A stretch of DNA of 64,000 nt from Sphingobacterium tenebrionis (GTDB taxonomy: Bacteria; Bacteroidota; Bacteroidia; Sphingobacteriales; Sphingobacteriaceae), in contig NZ_JAYLLN010000013.1 in NCBI RefSeq assembly GCF_037126265.1, forward strand, positions 12,537-76,536, in the 5' to 3' direction. Shown in pieces: positions 1-7,742 of the stretch. Position 1 is the first letter of the stretch. Every line of letters starts with the position of its first letter. Made by a program: the position numbers and the translations under genes. A model generated the notes under the pieces. The model saw only the letters and a list, made by a program, of their open reading frames with translations. It did not search any database and was not told the DNA's origin.

Positions 1-2105
1 AGAGTTTTCGAACAGAATTAGAGAATCCTATTGTAGAAAAGGAAATCATTGAGTTGGAACAAAAGATTCGGGCATATCAGAAAGGGGAGGTACCAGAGGA
101 AAAATTCCGATCGCTTAGACTGGCGCGTGGAGTATACGGGCAAAGGCAGGCAGGGGTCCAGATGGTCCGGATCAAATTACCATTTGGAAAGGTCACTTTT
201 AAACAAATATTGAAGATTGCTGATATTTCGGATGAATATGCAAGTAGCAACCTGCATCTGACCACCCGCCAGGATATTCAGATACACTATGTAAGTTTAG
301 ACAGAACACCGGAGTTATGGGCTAAACTTGCGGAAGACGACATGACCTTGCGAGAAGCATGTGGAAATACAGTCAGAAACGTAACGGCCTCTGCAACGGC
401 AGGAATTGATCCGCTTGAACCATTTGATGTATCTCCGTATGCACATAAAACCTTCAGCTATTTCCTACGAAATCCCATCTGCGCCGAAATGGGGCGAAAA
501 TTTAAGATATCCTTTTCCTCGAGTGAAAAAGACACCGCCTTTTCCTATATCCATGATTTCGGATTCATACCCAAAATCAAAACTATCAATGGTAAAGAAT
601 TAAGAGGTTTCAAAGTCCTTTTGGCAGGCGGATTGGGCGCACAACCGATCTTGGGTCAAGTGGTATCTGAATTTCTACATGAGGATGAAATCATCCCTTA
701 TATGGAAGCCACCCTCCGGGTATTCGATCGTTATGGCGAAAGGAACAACCGCAATAAGGCCAGGTTCAAGTACCTCGTTCAAAAACTTGGTTTTGAAGAA
801 GTTTTAGCGCTTATCGAACAGGAAAAAATAGCCATAAAAAACCAAAAGGTAGCCATCGATGCCTGGGTAGAGGAGCCTTTAGAATTACCTAATCATCCAA
901 TAAAAGAAGTTAAACCTGTGGATGAACCAGCTTTCTTCCTGTGGAAAAGCACGAATACCTTTGAACAGAAACAATCAGGTTTTTTCGGCGTATATGTCCA
1001 AGTGCAAACAGGAGACCTCTCCACAGATAAGGCTAGAAAACTGATCGAAGGCGTGAAGGATCATATTGCGGATGATATACGGATCACTCAGGACCAAAAT
1101 CTACTGTTCAAATATGTAAGACCATCGTCCCTGCCGCATTTATTCAATGTATTGCATGATTTGGGGCTGGCAAAAGCAGGTTATAACAGTACTGCAGATA
1201 TCACTACCTGCCCAGGTACGGACACCTGTAACCTAGGCATTTCCAATTCTACGGAAATGGCAAGGGTCTTGGAAAACTATATTCATGAGTTTCATCCTGA
1301 TTTCATCCGGGAACAGGAATTGAAGATCAAGATTTCTGGCTGCATGAACAGCTGTGGACAACATGGATTGGCACATATTGGTTTTCATGGCAGTTCGGTG
1401 AAGGCTGGAGGCGCTGTTGTTCCTGCTGCGCAGGTAATGCTTGGAGGCGGAACAGTAGGCGATGGCATAGGCAGGGTAGCCGAACGGGTGATCAAAGTTC
1501 CTACCAAACGCGTGCTTCAAGTAATAGATCTCCTTTTGAATGATTTTAAAAGCAATAAAAGAAACGACCAGAATTTCCACCGTTATTACGATGCGCATGG
1601 AAAGGATCATTTCTACCGTTTGTTGAAACCTTTAGCTGACCTGAGCAACCTGACAGCCGATGAAATGCTCGATTGGGGTCATGAAGAGACTTTTGCCACC
1701 GCTATTGGCGTTGGTGAATGTGCTGGGGTGATGATCGACCTGGTGGCGACTCTCTTATTGGAAGCCGAGGAAAAATTGGACCTGGCCACGTTGGCCTTAA
1801 ATCAAGAGCAATTCGCCGATGCGATCTACCATGCCTATTCAGCATTTGTATGGACTGCCAAAGCCCTGTTGCTGGATCGGGGGATCAATGTCTCTACCCA
1901 ATCGGCCGTTATCCAGGAGTTTGATCAACAGTACATCAATGATGGCAGCTTCAACTTGCCTAACACATTTGAACAGCGGGTGTTACAGATCAACAAATAT
2001 GCACCGTCCAAAGAATTTGCAGCGACTTATATCCTTCAAGCTCAAGCATTCTATCTGGAAGCGGCAGCCCGAAGAGAAGAATTAAAATCATTAGTAAACC
2101 ATTAA
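1..2105 (+). CDS. Assimilatory nitrite/sulfite reductase (siroheme, 4Fe-4S) with C-terminal HEPN-like domain; 5' end cut by window edge
   Basis: Reduces sulfite to sulfide (six electrons); the family also includes nitrite reductases, and the sulfate-assimilation genes that follow favour sulfite. The siroheme/4Fe-4S ligands are visible as C-x5-C (TCPGTDTC) and C-x3-C (SGCMNSCG), near residues 386-392 and 430-434 counted from a TTG at position 54. That TTG is not the start: the frame is open to base 3 and reads SFRTELENPIVEKEII, the usual N-terminus of these proteins, so only a few codons are missing. After the catalytic part, about residues 590-683 form a helical tail (AIYHAYSAFVWTAKALL) resembling HEPN domains, without an R-x4-6-H RNase motif. 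No flavoprotein subunit is adjacent, so ferredoxin may be the electron donor. First gene of a co-directional sulfur operon; 15 bp separate it from cobA. Confidence 0.93.
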   Translation, partial: SFRTELENPIVEKEIIELEQKIRAYQKGEVPEEKFRSLRLARGVYGQRQAGVQMVRIKLPFGKVTFKQILKIADISDEYASSNLHLTTRQDIQIHYVSLDRTPELWAKLAEDDMTLREACGNTVRNVTASATAGIDPLEPFDVSPYAHKTFSYFLRNPICAEMGRKFKISFSSSEKDTAFSYIHDFGFIPKIKTINGKELRGFKVLLAGGLGAQPILGQVVSEFLHEDEIIPYMEATLRVFDRYGERNNRNKARFKYLVQKLGFEEVLALIEQEKIAIKNQKVAIDAWVEEPLELPNHPIKEVKPVDEPAFFLWKSTNTFEQKQSGFFGVYVQVQTGDLSTDKARKLIEGVKDHIADDIRITQDQNLLFKYVRPSSLPHLFNVLHDLGLAKAGYNSTADITTCPGTDTCNLGISNSTEMARVLENYIHEFHPDFIREQELKIKISGCMNSCGQHGLAHIGFHGSSVKAGGAVVPAAQVMLGGGTVGDGIGRVAERVIKVPTKRVLQVIDLLLNDFKSNKRNDQNFHRYYDAHGKDHFYRLLKPLADLSNLTADEMLDWGHEETFATAIGVGECAGVMIDLVATLLLEAEEKLDLATLALNQEQFADAIYHAYSAFVWTAKALLLDRGINVSTQSAVIQEFDQQYINDGSFNLPNTFEQRVLQINKYAPSKEFAATYILQAQAFYLEAAARREELKSLVNH

Positions 2106-2120
2106 TATACAGCAAACAAC

Positions 2121-2891
2121 ATGACACAAGTGAAAGCAAAGGTTACTTTAGTTGGAGCAGGGCCAGGCGACCCAGATCTAATTACGTTAAAGGGAATGAA
2201 AGCCATAGCGTCTGCTGATGTTATTCTTTACGATGCCCTAGTCAATGAATGCTTATTAGCAGAAGCACCAGCCCACTGTACTAAAATATATGTAGGAAAA
2301 AGGGCGGAAAGGCTCTCTACTTCACAGGATTATATCAATCAATTGATGGTCGAATATGCATTGACCCATGGGCATGTAGTTCGTTTAAAGGGGGGCGACC
2401 CTTTTGTATTCGGTAGAGGTGGCGAGGAACTCGATTTCGTTAGAACCTTTGGTATTGAAACCGCTGTAGTTCCAGGTATATCGTCTTCCGTAGGTTTAAC
2501 AGCATTGCAGGAAATCCCCTTGACCTATCGAGGAATAGCCGAATCTTTTTGGGTGATTACCGGCTCCACATCTGATGGAAGGATCTCAGAAGATTTATTT
2601 GCTGCCGTAAAAACCAATGCAACCGTGGTGGTATTGATGGGATTTGCAAAGCTTAAGCAAATCGTCAAGCTTTATCAGGATGCTGGAAAAGGAGAATTGC
2701 CGATCGCACTCATCCAAAATGGTTCCTTGGAAAATGAAAAAGTGGTTTTAGGACGAATAGACTCTATTATCGAAGCCGTTGAAGAAAATAAGATAGGCGT
2801 TCCTGCCATTATCGTGCTTGGTGAGGTAGTCGCTAAACATCAACAATTTGAACAGGTAAAAAAAGAACTTTTAAGCTCCGTTGCATCATGA
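2121..2891 (+). CDS. cobA: Uroporphyrinogen-III C-methyltransferase (SUMT)
   Basis: Transfers two methyl groups from SAM to uroporphyrinogen III to make precorrin-2, the first step of siroheme synthesis. The 256-residue length matches single-domain SUMTs. The signatures are VGAGPGDPDLITLKG at residues 11-25, GGDPFVFGRGGEE from residue 91 and VPGISS near 117. It lies directly after the siroheme-dependent reductase, so its product probably supplies that enzyme's cofactor. Its stop overlaps the ATG of the next gene by four bases (ATGA), which indicates translational coupling. Cobalamin synthesis is another possible use, but no cobalamin gene is present here. Confidence 0.95.
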   Translation: MTQVKAKVTLVGAGPGDPDLITLKGMKAIASADVILYDALVNECLLAEAPAHCTKIYVGKRAERLSTSQDYINQLMVEYALTHGHVVRLKGGDPFVFGRGGEELDFVRTFGIETAVVPGISSSVGLTALQEIPLTYRGIAESFWVITGSTSDGRISEDLFAAVKTNATVVVLMGFAKLKQIVKLYQDAGKGELPIALIQNGSLENEKVVLGRIDSIIEAVEENKIGVPAIIVLGEVVAKHQQFEQVKKELLSSVAS

Positions 2892-3481
2892 ACGAGTTAT
2901 TCCCCATATACCTGAAATTGGATCAGTTACAGACTTTGCTGGTAGGAGCAGGACCTGTCGGATTGGAGAAATTACAGGCAATATTAAGCAATTCGCCACA
3001 TGCTCAAGTCATGGTGGTAGCAAAGGAGATCACTCCAGCATTTCGGGAATTCGCAAATGGGAAACCAAATGTGGACATCCATGAAAGAGCCTTTCAGGAT
3101 AATGATGTGGAGAATAAGCATATCATCATCCTGGCCAGCAATAACCCAACTTTCAATGAGCAAGTAAGAGAATTGGCCAAGAGTAGGCATATTCTATTAA
3201 ATGTGGCAGACAAACCGGCTTTATGTGATTTTTACCTGGGATCGGTTGTTCAAAAAGGCAACCTAAAGATCGGCATATCCAGCAATGGGAAGTCACCCAC
3301 CATCAGCAAAAGATTAAAGGAATTCTTGCAGGATATCTTACCGGAGGAAATTGATGAGAGCCTGGAGTTATTATCCAGCTATCGCAATCAGCTTAGAGGC
3401 AATCTAAAAGAAAAAATAAAGGTGTTGAATGAACATACCAAAGGATTAATTGCAGATTATGAACAGGGTAGCAGAAATTAA
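2888..3481 (+). CDS. Precorrin-2 dehydrogenase / sirohydrochlorin ferrochelatase-like (CysG N-terminal/Met8 type)
   Basis: Oxidises precorrin-2 to sirohydrochlorin with NAD+ and, in Met8/CysG-type proteins, inserts Fe2+ to give siroheme. The 197-residue protein starts with a Rossmann fold carrying GAGPVG at residues 20-25. A later SSNGKSPTISKRLKEFL segment resembles the conserved S-x-G-K-S-P region of the family. Together with cobA it forms a split version of the fused CysG enzyme. The start overlaps the cobA stop, and the 3' end overlaps the ATG of cysH by 23 bases. No separate chelatase is seen nearby, so this protein may do both steps; that is an inference. Confidence 0.88.
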   Translation: MNELFPIYLKLDQLQTLLVGAGPVGLEKLQAILSNSPHAQVMVVAKEITPAFREFANGKPNVDIHERAFQDNDVENKHIIILASNNPTFNEQVRELAKSRHILLNVADKPALCDFYLGSVVQKGNLKIGISSNGKSPTISKRLKEFLQDILPEEIDESLELLSSYRNQLRGNLKEKIKVLNEHTKGLIADYEQGSRN

Positions 3482-4163
3482 ACAGGAGATTCAAGGGCTT
3501 GATGCGATCGGAATTCTAACCTATGTGGATACTAAGTTTGGGAGCAATGCTGTGTTCACAACCTCCTTTGGTATAGAGGATCAAGTGATCACCCATTTAT
3601 TGGCTTCCATCAGAAGTCAAGCCCAATTGATCACCTTAGATACTGGTCGACTTTTTCCAGAGACCTATTATGTATGGAACCGGACCTTGGAAACCTACCG
3701 AATGCCCATTCGGGCATATTATCCAAATACATCAGCTGTAGAAGAACTTGTTAACAAAAAAGGCCCTTCCAGTTTTTATCAATCCATAGAGGATCGAAAG
3801 GAATGTTGTTATATCCGAAAGATTGAACCCTTAAAAAGGGCTATCCACGGATATGAGGTATGGATCACGGGAATCCGAAGAGAGCAATCCGATAACCGCG
3901 ATCAAATGGAGCCAGTGGAATGGGATGCATCCAATCAAATCATCAAAATACATCCGTTATTTGATTGGACATTGGCAGAAGTTGAACTTCAACTAAAGAA
4001 TAACTTCATACCTTATAATCCATTACACGACAAAGGTTTTCCAAGTATTGGATGCCAACCTTGTACACGAGCTATACAGGCAGGCGAAGACTTTAGGGCA
4101 GGACGTTGGTGGTGGGAAGATAAAAGCAAAAAGGAGTGTGGATTACATCAGATTACGAAATAA
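3459..4163 (+). CDS. cysH: Assimilatory adenylyl-sulfate (APS) reductase, thioredoxin-dependent, CysH family
   Basis: Reduces activated sulfate to sulfite using thioredoxin. From the ATG at 3459 the protein has 234 residues. It has the cysteine pairs of the 4Fe-4S form: CC at 116-117 within ECCYIRKIEPLKRA, and C-x2-C at 199-202 within GCQPCT. The catalytic C-terminal cysteine is in KKECGLH (Cys227). Those cluster cysteines mark APS reductases (EC 1.8.4.10); E. coli PAPS reductase lacks them. This fits the absence of an APS kinase in the operon. A TTG at 3450 would add three residues (MQI), but the ATG is preferred. The reading frame overlaps the upstream gene, and cysD follows after 10 bp. 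Confidence 0.93.
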   Translation: MNRVAEIKQEIQGLDAIGILTYVDTKFGSNAVFTTSFGIEDQVITHLLASIRSQAQLITLDTGRLFPETYYVWNRTLETYRMPIRAYYPNTSAVEELVNKKGPSSFYQSIEDRKECCYIRKIEPLKRAIHGYEVWITGIRREQSDNRDQMEPVEWDASNQIIKIHPLFDWTLAEVELQLKNNFIPYNPLHDKGFPSIGCQPCTRAIQAGEDFRAGRWWWEDKSKKECGLHQITK

Positions 4164-4173
4164 GAACATAAGC

Positions 4174-5064
4174 ATGGATTATTTAGATCATTTAGAGGCG
4201 GAAGCCATTTATATATTAAGAGAAGTTGCCGGGCAATTTGAAAAGCCAGCCTTATTATTCTCTGGGGGAAAAGATTCCATCACCTTGGTGCACTTGGCTA
4301 AGAAAGCCTTTCGGCCTGGAAAATTCCCTTTTCCTTTAGTGCATATCGATACAGGGCATAATTTCCAGGAAACATTAGATTTTAGGGATCAATTGGTTAA
4401 AGAAACTGGCGAGCAATTGATCGTTGCCTATGTTCAGGATAGCATAGATCAAGGGAAGGCGATTGAGCAAAAAGGCAAAAACGCCAGTCGAAACGCGCTG
4501 CAGACCATTACGCTGTTGGATACCATCGAACAACATGGATTTGATGCTTGTATTGGTGGGGCAAGGAGGGATGAGGAAAAAGCTCGGGCAAAGGAAAGGA
4601 TATTTTCGGTTAGGGATGATTTTGGACAATGGGATCCAAAGAGGCAAAGACCTGAACTGTGGAATATCTTCAATGGGAAGATTCAGAAAGGTGAGAATGT
4701 CCGCGTATTTCCCATTTCCAATTGGACGGAAATGGATGTATGGAACTATATAAAAAGAGAGCAGATAGCCATTCCGTCCATCTATTTCAGTCACGAAAGA
4801 GAGGTGGTTTTTAGGAATGGGCAATGGATGGCTGCACATCCTGTCCTACAATTAGATCAAGAAGATAATATTAAAAATAAATCCGTAAGATTCAGAACAA
4901 TAGGAGATATTACCTGTACAGCTGCAGTAGATTCAGAAGCGAATACCTTGGATGACATTATCGCAGAAATAAAAGCTTCTACGGTAAGCGAAAGAGGAGC
5001 AAGAATGGACGATAAGGTATCGGAAGCCGCGATGGAAGAGCGCAAGAAACAAGGTTATTTTTAA
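4174..5064 (+). CDS. cysD: Sulfate adenylyltransferase subunit 2 (ATP sulfurylase small subunit)
   Basis: Catalyses sulfate + ATP to APS + pyrophosphate, driven by the CysN GTPase. The PP-loop SGGKDS is at residues 30-35, and the fold is that of the PAPS-reductase/ATP-pyrophosphatase family. The ATG at 4174 gives 296 residues, the usual size. The frame is open further upstream to 4048, but that part overlaps the cysH coding end and has no family similarity, so it is excluded. It sits 10 bp after cysH and 18 bp before cysN in the same operon. Confidence 0.96.
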   Translation: MDYLDHLEAEAIYILREVAGQFEKPALLFSGGKDSITLVHLAKKAFRPGKFPFPLVHIDTGHNFQETLDFRDQLVKETGEQLIVAYVQDSIDQGKAIEQKGKNASRNALQTITLLDTIEQHGFDACIGGARRDEEKARAKERIFSVRDDFGQWDPKRQRPELWNIFNGKIQKGENVRVFPISNWTEMDVWNYIKREQIAIPSIYFSHEREVVFRNGQWMAAHPVLQLDQEDNIKNKSVRFRTIGDITCTAAVDSEANTLDDIIAEIKASTVSERGARMDDKVSEAAMEERKKQGYF

Positions 5065-5082
5065 ACTTAGTATAGCATCATC

Positions 5083-6324
5083 ATGAACATTATAAAATTT
5101 ATTACAGCTGGATCTGTTGACGATGGAAAAAGCACCTTAATCGGGAGATTGCTCTATGATACGAATTCCATATTGGATGACCAGTTGGAGGCCATAAAAC
5201 GGGCTAATAGAAAAAATGACGATGGAACTGTAGATCTTGCCATATTGACCGATGGGCTCAAGGCAGAACGTGAACAGGGAATTACCATCGATGTAGCTTA
5301 CAAGTATTTCCAAACCGAAAAAAGGAAGTTTATCATAGCCGACGCGCCCGGGCATATACAGTATACCCGAAACATGGTAACCGGTGCATCCAATTCTGAT
5401 CTGATCATTATTTTGATCGATGCGAGGAAAGGGGTTATCGAACAAACCAAAAGACATTCATTTTTAGCCAAATTATTAGGGCTAAAAAAGGTATTGGTTT
5501 GTATCAATAAAATGGATATGATGGATTATGAATTGGCTGTATATGAGAATATTAAAACGGATTACCTTCGTTTAGCTGAAAACCTCGAGTTAAAAGATGT
5601 AGACTTTATTCCGGTATCAGCCTTAAAAGGTGATAATATTGTTTCAAAATCGAATGAAATGAGTTGGTATTCAGGACCCTCCTTATTGGAATATCTTGAA
5701 AATGTGGAAATTGATAGTTCGGAAAATAAAGGCTGGCGATTGCCTGTACAATGGGTAATCAGACCACAAAGCGCTGATTTACATGATTATAGGGGATATG
5801 CTGGTAAAGTGCTAGGAGAGGGGCTGAAGATAGGAGAAGAGGTTGTAATCCTTCCAAGCGGACAACGATCTAGGGTTTCAGCCATAGAATTCGACCAGAA
5901 ACCATTAGATATCGCTGAGAATGGTGCATCTGTAATTTTGCATTTGGAGGATGAATTGGATATTTCCAGGGGTGATTTTATAGTTAGTGCAGCATATCCA
6001 GCAAGATCCGAAAAAATAGTAGAGGCGAATTTGGCTTGGTTTGAAAATCAAGCTTTGGAAATTGGTCAAATCTATCTTTTACAAAATCACAGTAAACTGA
6101 CCAAAATTAAGGTAGCTGAAATTGAGTATAAATACGATGTGCACAATCAGGAAAAAATTGTTGGAGAGAATATCGGTTTGAATGATATTGCCAAAGTGAA
6201 AATTAAAGCAGCGGAGAATATCATCTTTGATGACCAACTGGATTTTCCTGAAAATTCAAGGGGTATATTAATAGATCCTAGAAGCAACTTAACGGTAGCA
6301 GCAGTGATATTACATTCAGCCTAA
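5083..6324 (+). CDS. cysN: Sulfate adenylyltransferase subunit 1 (GTPase)
   Basis: EF-Tu-like GTPase whose GTP hydrolysis drives APS formation by CysD. Visible GTPase motifs are the P-loop GSVDDGKST (10-18), DAPGH (87-91) and NKMD (142-145). The remainder fits beta-barrel domains II and III. The length of 413 residues is that of a CysN without a fused CysC APS kinase; no P-loop kinase extends the C-terminus. With the 4Fe-4S-type CysH this supports reduction at the APS level. Last gene of the sulfur operon; a hairpin follows 27 bp after the stop. Confidence 0.96.
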   Translation: MNIIKFITAGSVDDGKSTLIGRLLYDTNSILDDQLEAIKRANRKNDDGTVDLAILTDGLKAEREQGITIDVAYKYFQTEKRKFIIADAPGHIQYTRNMVTGASNSDLIIILIDARKGVIEQTKRHSFLAKLLGLKKVLVCINKMDMMDYELAVYENIKTDYLRLAENLELKDVDFIPVSALKGDNIVSKSNEMSWYSGPSLLEYLENVEIDSSENKGWRLPVQWVIRPQSADLHDYRGYAGKVLGEGLKIGEEVVILPSGQRSRVSAIEFDQKPLDIAENGASVILHLEDELDISRGDFIVSAAYPARSEKIVEANLAWFENQALEIGQIYLLQNHSKLTKIKVAEIEYKYDVHNQEKIVGENIGLNDIAKVKIKAAENIIFDDQLDFPENSRGILIDPRSNLTVAAVILHSA

Positions 6325-6351
6325 TCGGATACATTATATTTTAAAACAACG

Positions 6352-6379
6352 CAAGGATTCTCTATAAGGGGAGTCTTTG
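6352..6379 (+). terminator. Putative terminator of the sulfate-assimilation operon
   Basis: Arms of 11 bases (6352-6362 and 6369-6379) pair with some G-T pairs around a 6-base loop, just after the cysN stop. An AT-rich stretch follows rather than a clean T-run, so it is a moderate candidate. Confidence 0.5.
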
Positions 6380-6449
6380 TAATATTCTATTTAACATAAT
6401 ATAAATTATAGGATTACTATAAGTAAAATTTAAATAATTAGTAGTTGCC

Positions 6450-6851
6450 TTAAATTAATACTATTGATTGAAGTTCTTTTGCAAGCTTGTGTAAGCCATC
6501 TTCAATTTTTTTAAGCTGTGGTTGTCGTGGTTTTTTTAAACCTGATGAATAATGTTGTAACTGACGCTGATTAATGCCTGTTATTTTTTCGAGTGCAGCA
6601 TTGGTAAAGATTCCTTTGTAATAGTTAAGAAAACTTTCAGCATCGAAATGATAGACAATATTATAATCACCTTTTAATACGTTTGGAATATTTTCTGCAG
6701 TATTATACTCTTTTAACAGTTCAATACTATCAAGGATGGATTGTTTTGTCTCTTCAACTGTATTTCCTGTCCCATAAACTCCTTTAATTCTCTCTGCATA
6801 CGCTCCAAACATTTCTTCTCCGCGTTCAATTATAATTTCTAAAGTTTTCAT
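6450..6851 (-). CDS. HicB-like antitoxin/regulator with C-terminal helix-turn-helix
   Basis: A 133-residue protein. The first 60 or so residues (GEEMFGAYAERIKGVYGTG, ETKQSILDSIELLKEY) resemble the partial RNase-H fold of HicB antitoxins. The C-terminal half (ITGINQRQLQHYSSGLKKP) reads as a helix-turn-helix DNA-binding domain. HicB proteins normally neutralise the HicA RNA-binding toxin and repress their own operon. I find no HicA-sized frame on either side: 125 bp separate it from cysN, and the upstream 360 bp contain no initiated frame. An AAAGGAT stretch precedes the ATG. The same frame stays open for about 35 codons upstream with no ATG, GTG or TTG, possibly a gene remnant. An orphan antitoxin or stand-alone regulator is the likely role. 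Confidence 0.75.
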   Translation of the reverse strand: MKTLEIIIERGEEMFGAYAERIKGVYGTGNTVEETKQSILDSIELLKEYNTAENIPNVLKGDYNIVYHFDAESFLNYYKGIFTNAALEKITGINQRQLQHYSSGLKKPRQPQLKKIEDGLHKLAKELQSIVLI

Positions 6852-7245
6852 ATCCTTTAATTTTAAGAAATCATCCTTGGGATCATTCAGTCTTAAATTT
6901 ACCCATAAAATTCCATCAAAAAGATTATTATATTTACTTGTCTCAGCAAATTCTGAATATCAACGTATATTATCTATTTCCTAAGCCTGCTTTCTAACCT
7001 AACACTTCAAAATATGTTTGATTTAGGGTTAGAATCGTACTTTAAGCATGTTTAAACCAAGATTAAAGCAAGTAATAAATATATAAAGCATACATTTTAC
7101 TTACTTTCAGTATGCTTTCAGTATACTATTACTTCGAAGCCAAACATAAAAGCTAATCCACGAAAATGATTATTAGTTTTATTTTTACTTAAAGATAATT
7201 TTCCAAAGGATTTAATTGGAACTATTTAAAAAACTATTTATGCCC
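6852..7245. other. Intergenic region without an identified gene
   Basis: AT-rich spacer of about 390 bases between the HicB-like gene and the acetyltransferase. It holds the possible minus-strand remnant just upstream of the HicB start and the 11-bp direct/inverted repeat structure at 7085-7126. No RNA gene or further frame with a start is apparent. Confidence 0.6.
7085..7126. repeat. 11-bp tandem plus inverted repeat
   Basis: Two adjacent 11-mers, TTTCAGTATGC (7105-7115) and TTTCAGTATAC (7116-7126), differ at one base. The segment AAAGCATAC at 7085-7093 is the exact reverse complement of GTATGCTTT at 7110-7118. The arrangement resembles that at 34188-34251, although the sequence differs. 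Confidence 0.65.
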
Positions 7246-7731
7246 ATGAATAACTTTTACAAAAACATAAGATTAAGACCAACAGAATCCTCAGATCTAG
7301 AAACCTTATTTCAATTCCAACTGGATCAAGAAGCTCGGCATTTAGCGGCATTTATGTCAAAAGATTCTAAGAACAAATCCGCATATCTTAATAAATACAC
7401 TAAAATATTAGCAGATCCTTCCACCAACAACCAAACGATCTTGATTGACAATGAAATCGTAGGAAGCATTTCCAAATTTATCCTCGAATCAGATGCAGAA
7501 ATCACCTATTGGATTGACAGAAAATTTTGGGGACAAGGAATTGCTTCAAAAGCATTGGAAAATTTCCTTGACATTGAAAAAACAAGACCATTATATGGAC
7601 GTACTGCATTTGATAACCTAGGCTCACAAAAGGTCCTGGAAAACTGTGGATTTATAAAAATCGGTTCAGATAAAGGATTTTCAACGATCAGACAAATCGA
7701 AATTGAAGAATATATTTACAAGAAAATTTAA
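7246..7731 (+). CDS. GNAT family N-acetyltransferase (RimJ/RimL-like)
   Basis: Acetyl-CoA-dependent N-acetyltransferase of unknown substrate. The segments IRLRPTESSDLETLF near the N-terminus, ITYWIDRKFWGQGIASKAL in the middle (the acetyl-CoA-binding Q/R-x-x-G-x-G/A loop appears as GQGIAS) and NLGSQKVLENCGFIKIG near the end are typical of the RimJ/RimL group. Starts are possible at TTG 7216 (preceded by AAAGGA), ATG 7240 and ATG 7246. I chose 7246 because family proteins usually begin shortly before the IRLRP strand, but the AAAGGA makes 7216 credible. It stands alone and converges on the secreted hydrolase gene. Confidence 0.85.
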   Translation: MNNFYKNIRLRPTESSDLETLFQFQLDQEARHLAAFMSKDSKNKSAYLNKYTKILADPSTNNQTILIDNEIVGSISKFILESDAEITYWIDRKFWGQGIASKALENFLDIEKTRPLYGRTAFDNLGSQKVLENCGFIKIGSDKGFSTIRQIEIEEYIYKKI

Positions 7732-7742
7732 TCAGAAACAGC

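Noticed and set aside
6325..7245. Search for a hicA partner of the HicB-like gene
   Set aside because: No 55-70 codon frame with a start and a HicA-like G-x-H pattern was found on either strand.
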